Below are positions 22,965 through 33,305 of a DNA stretch of 64,000 bases, piece after piece. The notes under the pieces were generated by a model. The model had not been told where the DNA came from and made no database searches. It saw only the letters and a list, made by a program, of their open reading frames with translations. The DNA comes from Pleodorina starrii (Eukaryota; Chlorophyta; Chlorophyceae; Chlamydomonadales; Volvocaceae), in NCBI GenBank assembly GCA_030267565.1, contig BRXU01000008.1, forward strand, positions 496,001-560,000, given 5' to 3'. Positions within the stretch are counted from its first letter, which is position 1, and the number at the start of each line of letters is the position of its first letter. A program made the position numbers and the translations under genes.

Positions 22965-25900
22965 ATGGAGATTACTCCTGAGCTGATTACGCAGGTATGG
23001 TGTTCCTCGCATGGATCATAAAAATTAGCCGTCACAGCCAATTGATAGCATGTGTATCAGCGAGCGGCTCATCGGTGGCATCGTAATAACTGACATATTG
23101 GGCCTCGGTGGGCCTTCCCTGGCCTTCCGGGCGTTCCCCCCTCGCGCCTCCCTTCGCGTTCCGTCCCCCTTGCAACAGTACGGCCTGATGAACAAGATCA
23201 GTACGGGTAACACGTTTCTGGACGTCGCCTTCTGTTTGCTGGTCCCGCTCCTGATCAAGCACCTGGTTCCACGACTGGCCGCACTATCCCTGCGCCTGTG
23301 GCCCACGAAAACGTCCGAGAAGAGGTTTTCACGTTCCATCGAATACACCCAGCGCTCGCACTATTACTGGTAAGGGACTTGGGGAAGGGATCACGTGCAA
23401 CGCCCCACGAGGAATATGACAGTGCGTGTTTACTGAGATACCGACTGACTAAGAGCGCCGGCGCAGCAGGGGGCATGGTGCTGCATGGTAGTCGCATGAA
23501 CGTTGCTGAGGTCGTGGCTTTTAACCCCCGGCGGTGATATGTATGTCCTGCAAACTCAAATCTTTGATCCCTCGTCAGCACGTGTAAGGTAACGTATCCG
23601 CCCGCCCCGGCCACCCGTCGTACAGGTACGATTCGGACAGCCAGCCGCCCAACTCCATCTTGCAGCGCGCACTTCTCAATCTGATTAACGGCCAAGTGCA
23701 AGCACTGGCCGAGCTGCATGATGCGGACGTGACCATCAAGAAGAAGCCGGCAGCAGCAGCAGGCGGTCAGGAGGATAAGGGCGAGGAGGGCGAAGGGGGC
23801 GGTGGCGGCGAGGACGAGCAGGGCAATAGGGGTGGCGGCTGCAGCAGCGACGGCGCTGACGACGACGGCCGAGGCCGGGAGCACGCGTACAGTTTCAACC
23901 TCGTGCCTCCTTCGGGCCAGTGGATGGACCTCAAGAACGGAATCAGGTGAGCCAGCCAGTCGCGGCTGGGGGGTTCCTGGGCGCACCGGCACCGGCACCG
24001 GAACTGGGTCCCGGCGTACAACGTTGGGCGTGTACCTGGGCAGTGCTAGGTCCGGGCACTCAGCCCCTATCCGCTACATAGCTCGCCGATGCCCTGCCTG
24101 CCGGGTACCGTCCCGCTTTGCCGCACATCGCCGGGGAGACCAGGATCAAGGTAGGTCCTCAACGGCGGCACCCAGTGGCCTGCCTCGCCGCTGCTTTACC
24201 TCCGTAATCGGAAGGCCACTCGTGCCCGCCCTTCTGCCTGTCCCGTCCCGGCCCCATTTACCTCGCAGGTTCATGTGTGAGACTGAGATCCAGGACGACA
24301 AGCACAAGAGCACCAAGATCCGGTACCGACTGGAGTCGCGGGAGAGGGACGGAAACGACCGCATCGCGGCGTTCCTCAACCAGGCGCTCGAGGTGGGCAC
24401 CGAATGGGGCTGAGTGAGGGGGAGGGGGGCGGAACGGAGGAATGTGGGTGGGAAGAAAAAAGGAAGGCGCGGGCGGGCGGGTGCGGAGGAGAACACCGCA
24501 AAAATGGCAGCATCCCTTTTGCTGCTGTCAGCTGCTGTCATACCGATTTTAAAACCTGTGCACACACCGCTCCCCGCCGGCGCTCAGCAAACAGGCGTGC
24601 GCTGAACCATTCCTTAGCGCCCGCGTCGTCCTTCAACCCGATCAAGCCCCCACCCACCCGCACCCCCGCCCGTCCTCTCCCTCCCTCCCTTCCCTCCGTC
24701 CGGCTGGCTGCAGGTGTACCGGTGTCAGCAGTGTTCTCGCCTGGACCCCGCTCGCTACCTGTACATGCCCGTACTGTCCGCCTTCCGCGACCAGCCCCCG
24801 CCCGTCACCTCGGGGGAGGGCGACTCGGGCTCCCGTCCCTCGGCGATGTACAAGCGCTACAAACTGAGCGAGGACAAGAGCTTCGCGTCCCTCTTCCACC
24901 CGGAAAAGGAGGCAATTACCAAGCTGGTCGATCAGTTCATGAACAAGAGCGGCAAGTTCGCAATTCCGGGATACCCGCACAAGCTGGGCTTCCTGCTGTA
25001 CGGCCCGCCAGGGACAGGTATGTACGGCAGGAGGGGTAGGAAGGCGCCAAGGAAGTCCACACTCCTCATTGCCTGAACTCGTTGCAGCATTAGTCAGGAT
25101 GTTAGTTTGGCAGAGCTCGCTCGAACACTATTTCGTCCTTCTTCACCTGTACGCCCATCCTGGCGTGTCAGCCCTCGACTCACAGCCCCACCCATGCCCG
25201 CATGCACGGCCCAACCCTTGATCAGGCAAGACCAGCCTGATCAAGGTCCTCGCGCAGTACACCCGGAGATCCATCATCTCCGTACCGCTGTCCAAGATCT
25301 CAACCAACCAGGAGCTCATGGTGAGTTGTTTTGTACGACAGGTACATACGTGGTACGACAAATGGGGACGGCAGGCGGCAAACAATGCGGGTGGCGTATT
25401 GCGGATGGCCAAGCAAGTCCTGTTGTGCACTTGCTTGTCCGTGCGCTTGTGCGTCGCTTCATTGCAACAAAAGCGGTGCCATGATTCGTCCGCCACTCCC
25501 CATCCCTCCCGCCTTCCACTCCATCTCCCTCAACCCTCTTCATTCCCCACCCCGCTCCTCTTCAGGACATCGTTTTCGACAACAAGCTGCAGATCTGCAA
25601 CTCCCCCGACAGCTCCATCTCGCTGCCCTTCGACAAAACCATATTTGTCATGGAGGACGTGGATGCGGCGAGCAGCGTGGTGCAGCGAAGGACCCCGCCC
25701 CCGCCAACACCCCCCGCCGCTGCCGACAGCAGCAGCAGGGATCACACCACCCCCGCGGCAGCAGCGGCGGTGTCTCACTCCCACTCCCAGTCCCACCCTC
25801 AGTCTCAGCTGCAGGCGATTGCAGAGCAGATAGCGGCCGCAAAGCTTGCCGCTGCCGCTGCCGCTGCTGTTGCGGTCAGGAAGGCGACCGGCACCTCCCG

Positions 25901-26854
25901 CGCCCCTTCCTCCCGCGACAGCCGCAGCGGCAGCGGCAGCAAGGATGGCGAGACGAGCGACGACCAGGACAAGGGCGACGATGGGAACGAGGAGGGGGGA
26001 GGCGACTGCGGCACCGGCCAGCAGGCAGGGTCGTTGGCGTCTGGTGGCAGTTGTCGCCGTGGGACCGCTGGCTTGGGCGGCAACAGTGCCGCTGGCTTGG
26101 GTGTCAGCAGCAGCTTGCGGGGCGGGTCTTTGTGGGGGAGCTCGACGAGCCTTGGTGTGGGGTTGGACATGGGTCCTTCCCTGCCGCTTGGCGCACTGGG
26201 CAGCAAGGGTCTGGGCGGTTTGTTCCGTGGGGACGACGAACTCAACCTGGCGGGTCTGCTCAACGTGTTGGATGGGGTGGTGGACACACCCAACCGTATC
26301 GTCATCATGACCACCAACCACCCGGACAAGCTGGACCCGGCGCTCGTACGACCCGGCAGGATCAACAAAAAGGTGAGCCAGGAGATGCCGTACGGCGTGC
26401 TGGGTGCTGGGGGCATGCGCGCGAGCGATTGGATAGGACACAGACCAGCGCTTGCCCGTTCTTCAACTCATCTCGGTGTATGCTGTCGTGTACTGAGCCT
26501 CCTTGCTTTCCCCTCCCATAAGCCACAACCGCTTCCGCCCTAGCCCCCGGCCTCCTGTCCGCAACCCTGCCCCGCCCCGCCCCACCCGCCCTGCCCTGCC
26601 CCGCCCCGCTGCTTCAGATCTACATGGGTCGGTTGCGGCTAGCGGAGGCTGTTGCCATGATGCGCCACTACTTTGGCCCCCAGGGGGTGAGCTCCTCAGA
26701 TGAGGCGGCGCTGCGGGCCGTGTGGGAGGACGAGCGACTGTCCCCGGCGGACCTGGAGGCCATGTGCGCAGAGTACGACAGCCCGGGGGAGCTGGTCGCG
26801 GCGGTGGGAGCCAGGCTGGCGGCAGGGGAGGAGGGGTTCAGGGACTGCTGCTGA
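22965..26854 (+). CDS. BCS1-like AAA ATPase (membrane-anchored)
   Basis: Eight exons join in phase: 22965-22994, 23179-23369, 23626-23946, 24269-24392, 24714-25017, 25226-25320, 25566-26372 and 26618-26854, giving about 702 residues. A hydrophobic segment near residues 24-48 ([20 protein letters not shown]) is a likely membrane anchor. The AAA core has Walker A GPPGTGKT (319-326, split by an intron), Walker [10 protein letters not shown] (380-388), sensor-1 Asn606 in IVIMTTNH and the VRPGRI arginine-finger region near 616-621. These follow the BCS1 family, whose yeast member inserts the Rieske protein in the mitochondrial bc1 complex. Two low-complexity insertions are notable: an acidic Gly-rich one in exon 3 and one of about 170 residues between Walker B and sensor 1. 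Its exon 7 is partly duplicated at 35440. Mitochondrial location is inferred. Confidence 0.88.
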
Positions 26855-27216
26855 GGCAAGCACATGCGCGCTTGCGGGTTGATGTGGCAGCTCGGAGTTG
26901 GACGTTGAAGGGGGGAGCGGAGGGGAGCTGCGGAGGGGAGCGAGGGAAGGGGAGGGGATGCGGGTGCATGGGACGATGGGAGGGAGTATGTTGTCCGCAC
27001 GGTCGTGCCGGTGCGGCGCATCACGGCTTGGGTCGTATCAAAGATTGAAGTACACAGGCTCTTGGCAGTACGCAGCTGCATTTAAAATAGAGCTTTCAGC
27101 TAATCATCTAGAGCAGATGGACAGATGCGAGTGACAGAGGCCCGACGAATGCCCGCGGTGATGGCAGCAGCTGCGGACAACTGGGCACGCGCGTGCAGGG
27201 AAGAGATGTACGGTTA
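26855..27216 (+). other. 3' UTR of the BCS1-like gene
   Basis: GC-rich purine-biased sequence without a gene. It leads into a dispersed repeat at 27217, in which the first TGTAA after the stop codon is found. Confidence 0.6.
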
Positions 27217-27229
27217 GGTCGGGTTCCTC

Positions 27230-27234
27230 TGTAA
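27230..27234 (+). terminator. TGTAA polyadenylation signal, BCS1-like gene
   Basis: First TGTAA after the stop at 26854, giving a 3' UTR of about 390 bp. It lies just inside the dispersed repeat, so the repeat may supply the 3' end. The second repeat copy reads TGTAG at the same place. Confidence 0.5.
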
Positions 27235-27740
27235 TTGCATCGTCTGCCTTTCTACCAGCAATCTAACCCGAGGTTTTCAGGCTGCGCCTGAAAAGGGTAG
27301 AGAAAGTCGGTAACGGGCAGGTGCAAAATCGGCGCACCCAGGAACCCAACGCACTCGAAGCATCCACCTGCGGTGTCGTATTTCTACCCCGACCCCGACC
27401 CCGACCAGCACGACACGGTTTCACATTCCTCAGCCGACCCCGACGGCCCCAGCAGCGCTGTATCGGGCCCCCGGCCGGCGCCCTCCCGCTCAAGCCTACC
27501 CACGTTCCTCAGCAGGGAAGATGGCGGCGAGGAGGGTGACCTGGACCAGGGCCAGGGCCGCGGATGGGGCCCGGGCCCGGGAGGGGCGGAGACGCCTCGT
27601 GCGGGGATGTGGGATAATCAACAGGGTTTGCGGAATCCCTGAAAGTGGTGTAAGGGTGCGTTGGAGGTTAGCCGAGCAGCTGTTGTTGAGGCTGGCGCTG
27701 AATCGGCCGGGAATCCGGGATGCTGTACGTGCGGGGCGCA

Positions 27741-27750
27741 CCGTTGGGAT
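27741..27750. repeat. 10-bp target-site duplication, left
   Basis: CCGTTGGGAT is repeated at 28995-29004. Removing the bases between the two copies restores an uninterrupted match to the second repeat copy near 59470-59490, which shows the unoccupied site. Confidence 0.9.
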
Positions 27751-28994
27751 TAATTAATTAATTACAGAGGAGCTGGATAACAGCTACATAGTGCGATCGC
27801 ACGACTCTGTGGGTCTAATGTTCAATAGAACATCTAGACCAGGCCACTAACCAATTCACGGGCGAATTCGCCTCATTGGAAAGGGAACCCACTCTGGGAG
27901 ATAAATGTCTTCGACTACGTGTGCCAATTCCGATTCCCTGAAACGAAACGGTACCCAGGCTAGCGAAGGCGGAGGCAAAAGGGAATCGGAGTCAAGGCAA
28001 AACCTCCCCCGCTCTGGGACCGGCCTAAAGACGAGCACACGTATCCTGCAACTACCCACGTACGTACGAAAGGAGCAAAAGAACAGCGGTGTACCCCACG
28101 ATATTGCACAAATAGCAAACAACCAAACCAAACCCTATCCTTCTTGTTATGTCCAACATATCATTGGTTGTGCGTTTCCGGCAATGAGCAGACGATTTGC
28201 CCAGATCCATTCCGTGAAAGGAACGGATGGTTTGACGGAACCATATCCCAACCCCGCAAAGGAATATCCTGCGCCGCAAAGGCAGTCAAACGTCCCCAAA
28301 AATCCGCTACCACTGTTGCGCTTATCTTGTTTAGGACCGGAGATGTAAGGGTATCTCCACCGCCCTCCCTATACAACAATCGCCTTCCCACGTCAAGCGC
28401 GCTTATCGCTGCCAGGCACACAACCTCCCAAACATACTTATGTACCGTTAAAGGGGGACTGGCTAGCCAAACGCTCTTTCTATCCATCATCGTGCCGTAG
28501 TAATCTAATTCAGTCTCCATCTCCTCTCTCAGGGCTTTGGCTACTGTACAATCCCAGAACAAATGCCTTCTATCACCTCCCCGCATATGCACGCCGCATG
28601 GACATTTCGCTGCCGGTTGTCCGCGCTCACGCTGCGTGCGGTGCATCGGAAACGCTGGGAACCCGTCCAACGCCAACCTCCAAAAGGCCTCCTTGTTCTC
28701 GTTGTCCCACCGAAGTTGCCACATGTGTCTCACAGTGCGCCCATAATCCTTGAGCATTGCCGCCATTGCTTCCTCCGACAGTTGCTCGTCCAACGCATCC
28801 CGAATGAATTCCAGATGCTTGGCAGCCAAGCGATCGTAATGGAAATCCATCTGAAGATGGGTTGCGATTTTGACGGTCACCTTGGTTAATACTACCGCAG
28901 TCTCACCCATTATCCAGCCCAGACTACTAGCTATTTTATCCCACGCGATCTCTGGCGGAGGCGCTGCTGCGCCTCCATTCGGACTGTCCAACAC
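27751..28994 (-). mobile_element. 5'-truncated LINE insertion
   Basis: A 1244-bp minus-strand insertion sits between 10-bp duplications inside dispersed repeat copy 1. Its 3' end (left side) carries a TAAT-type tail (plus strand TAATTAATTAATTA), as expected for a non-LTR retrotransposon with a short microsatellite tail. The 5' end is truncated within the reverse-transcriptase C-terminal coding region. A 3' UTR of about 410 bp lies between the stop at 28161 and the tail. Confidence 0.9.
28161..28994 (-). pseudogene. LINE ORF2 C-terminal fragment (5'-truncated)
   Basis: About 277 codons are open from the truncation point to a stop. They hold the region C-terminal to the reverse transcriptase, with VRHMWQLRWDNENKEAFWRL and a zinc-knuckle-like cluster (CPC, then HLFWDC). 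The C-terminus contains VVADFWGRLTAFAAQDIPL. The catalytic RT core is absent, so it cannot mobilise itself. The intact frame points to a fairly recent insertion. The degraded fragment at 21186-21815 is a relative. Confidence 0.8.
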
Positions 28995-29004
28995 CCGTTG
29001 GGAT
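28995..29004. repeat. 10-bp target-site duplication, right
   Basis: CCGTTGGGAT is an exact copy of 27741-27750, adjoining the truncated 5' end of the LINE. Confidence 0.9.
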
Positions 29005-29143
29005 GCCGGCCGCTGGGACTGACATTGTTGACACCCGACCATGCCTACACAGATAACGCCATCAGCAAATGACAAGCAAACAAATCAATGTACTACATTT
29101 ATATTGCGCTTCAAGTTCGTGCGCTTCATGTTAGTCCGACATA

Positions 29144-29172
29144 GCAGAGTGACATCACTGATGTCACTCTGC
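29144..29172. repeat. 29-bp perfect palindrome (hairpin) 1
   Basis: GCAGAGTGACATCA, a single C, then the exact reverse complement. It can form a 14-bp stem with a one-base centre. It lies in the right part of dispersed repeat copy 1. Confidence 0.95.
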
Positions 29173-29173
29173 T

Positions 29174-29202
29174 TGTGATGGCCGTGATTCACGGCCATCA
29201 CA
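29174..29202. repeat. 29-bp perfect palindrome (hairpin) 2
   Basis: TGTGATGGCCGTGA, a single T, then the exact reverse complement. It follows palindrome 1 after one base. Copy 2 of the repeat has only one outer half of each, fused into an imperfect arm. Confidence 0.95.
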
Positions 29203-29291
29203 ATGCACCGAAGCGAAGTCCTAAGAGTTGATGAGGTGTAAGATTCTAATTTCCCTCTCTTTGTATACAGAGCGCTGACCAACCGCTGTAA

Positions 29292-30070
29292 GATTAGAGG
29301 GCGATTCGCGACGGTACGGCGTGCTTTGCCAGCTCCGTCTCAGGACCCCGTTCTGGGATTATTGCGACATAATATCATTGTCCACTTGCCCATGGTCCTA
29401 AGGAAGCGACCGTAGCACTATCAGACGTTGATACCGAGGTCGTCCGACTACCGTGTCCCAAATGGCTTTGGAACTCTTCCCGCAATTCCTGAATCTTTAA
29501 CGATCGTTGGATGTCACTTTAACGCTGACGGCTGTTAGGAACGCTACAAAGCCACCCAAGGTGGTCCGGATGCAGGGCGTTTCCAGCGAGCGTCTGCAGG
29601 TACGTTACGCCAGCACCGAAGTTCAACGTCATAAGAACCAATGGCAATTCATGGATGCTTCTTCGCTTACACAGGCTCGGGCGTGGTGGCAAGCGCAACA
29701 TCCTCCGCACAGTCATCGCAGGCACAAAGCCTGCTCAGGCACAACTTCAACTTTGACGGCTCGCAACTTCAAGGCGATTCTGGGCCGCTGAGCTTCACAG
29801 GTGCCGGGGAGTATGGGCAAGCAACTTGGGTTCTGCACATCTGCAGCTGTCACCTAAAACGGGACACGAGCTGCCAGGGGTTCAATCGCGGTCCACCCAT
29901 CCTTCGTCAACTGGTCCTAAATTTCAATATATGCACCCACCGAGCCTTATCGGTGGTCGAGTGAACAGCTACTGCCAAACATGCATCTTGAGACTGCGCT
30001 GACTACGGCCATCCTTTCCGCCCTGGCAGGCTCTCTGGACGCGTTTGGGTTGCTGCCATTGCTGCCATCG
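29292..30070. other. Intergenic DNA between repeat copy 1 and the segmental duplication
   Basis: About 780 bp of mixed composition. No exon with a recognised domain, RNA gene or internal repeat is visible on either strand. Confidence 0.45.
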
Positions 30071-31560
30071 CCCATGGGTCGGTCCTGTCGCGCTTGCGTG
30101 TGCTGGTGACAGCAGACGGCACCGGCAGCCTGGCCTTGCTGCTGGCGCGCTGCTGGTTGGTGGGCTGAGGAACCGTGGGCCGCATTCATCTCGTCAGCCG
30201 CAGCGCTCGTGCGGCCTCAGCAGCGGCAGGCTGTGCCAGCGCCGCCGCCGGCACGGGTTCGGCGGTGGCGGGGCTCCTACTGGCGCTTTGGCGCCCGGAC
30301 GCCCGGGCGCTTTGGCATCTAGCGCAGACGGAGGGCGAGGGAGAGGAGCCGCTGGAGGTCTGGAGGCCTGCGCCACGGCATTCAGCGTCGCAGGTGTGGT
30401 TGGGGAAGGCTGGGGCATGCACGCACGAACTCGGGTTATGGGTTGCTGGGGGAAACGGAACCGCTTACCCTCGTGAAGGCTTCATTTGCTTGCGCTTGCT
30501 TCCGAGCCAAGCCGGGGCCGCCACAGGCACCACCTTGTTATGTGTTTGGCACGCGACCCTGAAACTGTTCCATGCTTCCCCATGAATGTCGATGGCATTG
30601 TTGAGCCTGCCCCGCATACTTGCCTTGCCCCCTTTATCCAAATTCAAACAGGCGCAACTCAGCCCGGTCAGCCTTCTCAGCCTCCCCAGCATTCTCAGCC
30701 TTCTCAGCCTTCTCAGCTTTCTCTTGCCTGTTTTCCCTCACTTCCTCCTCGTCCGCCTCGTCCTCCGCGTCCTCGCCGTCCTCATCGTCCTCCTCGTCCT
30801 TCTCTTCCCTCTCTTCCCTCTCTTCCCTGTCTTCCCTCTCTTCCCTCTCTTCCCTCTCTTCCCTCTCTTCCCTCTGTGCCCCTCTGCCCCTCTGGCCCCT
30901 CAGCCCGCTCTGCCCGCTCAGCCTACTCAGCCCTCTTAGTTCTCCCTGCACCCTCTTTATTCCCGACCACGAAGCCCAGTCGTCTCAGCCTTCTCTGCCC
31001 CTTCTCTTTCTGTCCTCTGCCCTCTCAGCCTTCTCTGCCCGCTCAGCCCGCTTGCCGTCTTGGTCCCCTTGCCCTCTCTGCCCTCTCAGCCTTCTTAGCC
31101 CTCTCTGCCCTCTTGCCCTCTCAGCCATCTTAGCCCTCTCTGCCCTCTTGCCGCCTTGGCCCTCTTTCCCTCTCTGCCCCCTTGCCGTCTTGGCCCCCTT
31201 GCCCTCTCGGCCCTCTTGCCGTCTTGGCCCCGTTGCCCTCTCTGCCCTCTTGCCGTCTTGGCCCTCTTGCCCTCTCTGCCCTCTTGCCGTCTTGGCCCTC
31301 TTGCCCTCTCTGCCCTCTTGCCGTGTTGGCCCCCTTGCCCCCTCTGCCCTCGTAGGCATCAGCCCTCTCTAGTCCACGCTCACATCCCAGCACAGCAAAT
31401 ACAGCGCAGCACAGTCCAGCCCAGCACAGCCCAAACCAGCCCACCGAATCCTATCCCAGCCAGCAAGCGCAGCCCAGCCCACTCCAGCCAGCACAGCACA
31501 GCACAGCGCAGCACAGCGCAGCACAGCGCAGCACAGCGCAGCACAGCGCAGCACAGCACA
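30071..31560. repeat. Direct segmental duplication, copy A
   Basis: This matches 33306-34890 nearly base for base from CCATGGGTCGGTCCTGTCGC through a GC-rich 550-bp block. It continues through a long C/T-rich tract and a run of CAGCACAGCG units. The unique part could be part of a gene: an exon-like Leu/Ala-rich frame ends at a TGA near 30168, followed by another open stretch. No family was recognised. Confidence 0.9.
30640..31375. repeat. Polypyrimidine (C/T) tract, copy A
   Basis: More than 700 bp is almost purely C and T with scattered G, built from diverged TCTTCCC, TCAGCC and CTTGCCCTCT-like units. The opposite strand is purine-rich and therefore open as a Glu/Arg/Lys frame, which is a composition artefact. 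Confidence 0.9.
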
Positions 31561-33305
31561 GCAGAGCCCGCATAGCCCAGCACAGCCGCGGCTGCTCCTC
31601 AACAGCCCACCTCCCCTGCCGGGGCCTGAATCTTGGCATGGCCGCCGCAGCAGCTTCACCACCTCAGCCCAACGGACCCGTGCGGTGGAGCAGGCAGTGG
31701 TTCGCGTGGCACGGGCGGAGGCTTGGATGTGCCGCGGGCGAGCTGGGCCTGCTCTCCATGCACGGCGCGGCACGGCACGGCACGGCACGGTACGGGTGCG
31801 TCGTTGGCTGAGTGCGGTGTGGCTAAGTCGCTTCGGGAGTTCACGACACCCGATACGGATCAGCTAGCTTGGTTTGCTCGCTTGCTTGCTTGCTCGCGGA
31901 TGGCCTCTTCTCTTTGCACCGCCGCCCGGCCGACGTTTCTCCGAAGACTCTCAACCCTCGCAACTCGCTCCTGCCACATGTCCCACCCCATTCCGCCCCG
32001 ACAGGCATCCCGTCGGGTGACCCCACCGTCCCCGCCTCCACGGCAGTGTCCTCCCTGTCGCACCAAGGCCACGTGTAGCCCGCCGGCGTCGGCGTGGCGC
32101 TTGCGCGTCGCGGCCACAGCTGCTGCACCTGCGGACCACTCGTCTGGAGACGGCCGCCTCGGGCCATGGTGGTGCGGCGCGGGCGGCTGGCCGTAGGTGG
32201 GTGCCGGGCCGGTGCCGGGCTGTGTGTGTTTTCAGGAATAATCGCACCGCCGTCGTCACGATCAGCGCAGCGTAGGAACACCATCGAACATGTGCAAACC
32301 ACACTCTGGAGACACCTTGCCAGGGGTGACTGCTGCTCCCATCGGTCAGCGCAGGTTGTGGTTGCTTGGTGCACGCACCCTGTACATCTTACATGCGCCG
32401 TGTACACGCATTAGAGAAGCGCACCCATCCAGGCCCGATTACGGTACCTTGCGCGACTCAATAAAGGTATCCCGTGTGCCCGGATCCTAACGCTTTCAGG
32501 CTGGCGGCGCGACGTCCCCCGAGGCGCTTCTCAACCGAGTCAGCTCCTTCGTGTGTTCAGCGGCACGAACGCCCCATGACGTCATCGCCGCCGCTGCCGC
32601 AGCGCCAAGCATCGACGCCCTCCACCGCGGCGGCCGACAGCGCCACCGGCAGCGGCGTGTCGCGACAGCGCGCCGGTGCCAGTCCCGCGGTGGCCATCAC
32701 GGACGCGGTCATCCCGTCGCCGCTAATCCTGCATGCCCCGGCTGGCGGCGGCGGCGAACGACGGAAGGGCGCGGCTGGCGGCCCGCTGCAGTACTGTAGG
32801 CTGGTCTGGCCGCTGGCAAGCTGGTTGTCTTTGCGGGGAGCCGCCGCGGCGGGGCACAGATCATGCAGCTTCGCGCCTCTGCTGCGGTTGTTACGGCGAC
32901 AGGACGGCGATGGCGGCGGCGGCGACGACGGGCGCTGACGCCGGCTCCGCCGCGTTCGCCGGTACCAGTTCGTTGAGGCGGCATCTGGGTGCACAGGTGG
33001 GAAGGCTTCTGGGGGCTGTCCTTGCATGGGGTCGCAGACTTGAAATGTCTTGGCTGCTTGGAGCTTTGATTGCATAGGCTAAGTGTGGGCGGATACATTT
33101 ATACCGGTATCCCGTGTATTTAGCCTTAACGCAACCACGCCTTACGTTGGGGCTCGGTACCCATGCCCCACTGTTCGGCCTCACTTGCCTCTCCTTACAC
33201 ACATCCCGATCCCCCTTCCTCGCAGGTCCTGCACACCTACCCAGCTGCTGCAGCACATGGCAGCGCTCCTGACCCTCAAGGCCATCGCCGCGCTGGTGGG
33301 GCCGA
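31561..33305. other. Spacer between segmental duplicates; possible unrecognised gene around 32500-33300
   Basis: Most of this 1.7 kb has no supported gene. A plus-strand exon-like stretch from about 32501 (after a TTTCAG acceptor) reads SPEALLNRVSSFVCSAARTP, and another from about 32910 reads SSLRRHLGAQ before a GTGGGA donor. A CGCAG acceptor at about 33225 is followed by Leu-rich helical sequence (MAALLTLKAIAALVG) that runs into the duplicated block. This may be a helical-repeat protein gene, but frames and exons cannot be joined with confidence. Confidence 0.3.

Larger units (their letters stand above)
27217..27750. repeat. Dispersed repeat copy 1, left part
   Basis: This is closely similar to parts of 58143-59470: a left block (27217-27369), a (CCCGA)n-containing block, and a GC-rich block ending CACCGTTGGGAT. 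Relative to copy 2 it lacks two blocks (matching 58297-58939 and 59097-59247). It is cut at 27750 by a LINE insertion and resumes at 29005. No protein domain was recognised, so it may be a non-autonomous element. Confidence 0.8.
29005..29291. repeat. Dispersed repeat copy 1, right part
   Basis: Continues copy 1 after the LINE and matches about 59481-59732, including GCCGGCCGCTGGGACTGA, ATTGCGCTTCAAGTTCGTGC and GAAGTCCTAAGAGTTGATGA. It differs from copy 2 by two tandem palindromes at 29144-29202. Confidence 0.85.

Noticed and set aside
30634..31444. Minus-strand Glu/Arg/Lys-rich frames such as REEREEREE
   Set aside because: They are produced by purine-rich antisense of the C/T tract and have no other protein-like feature.
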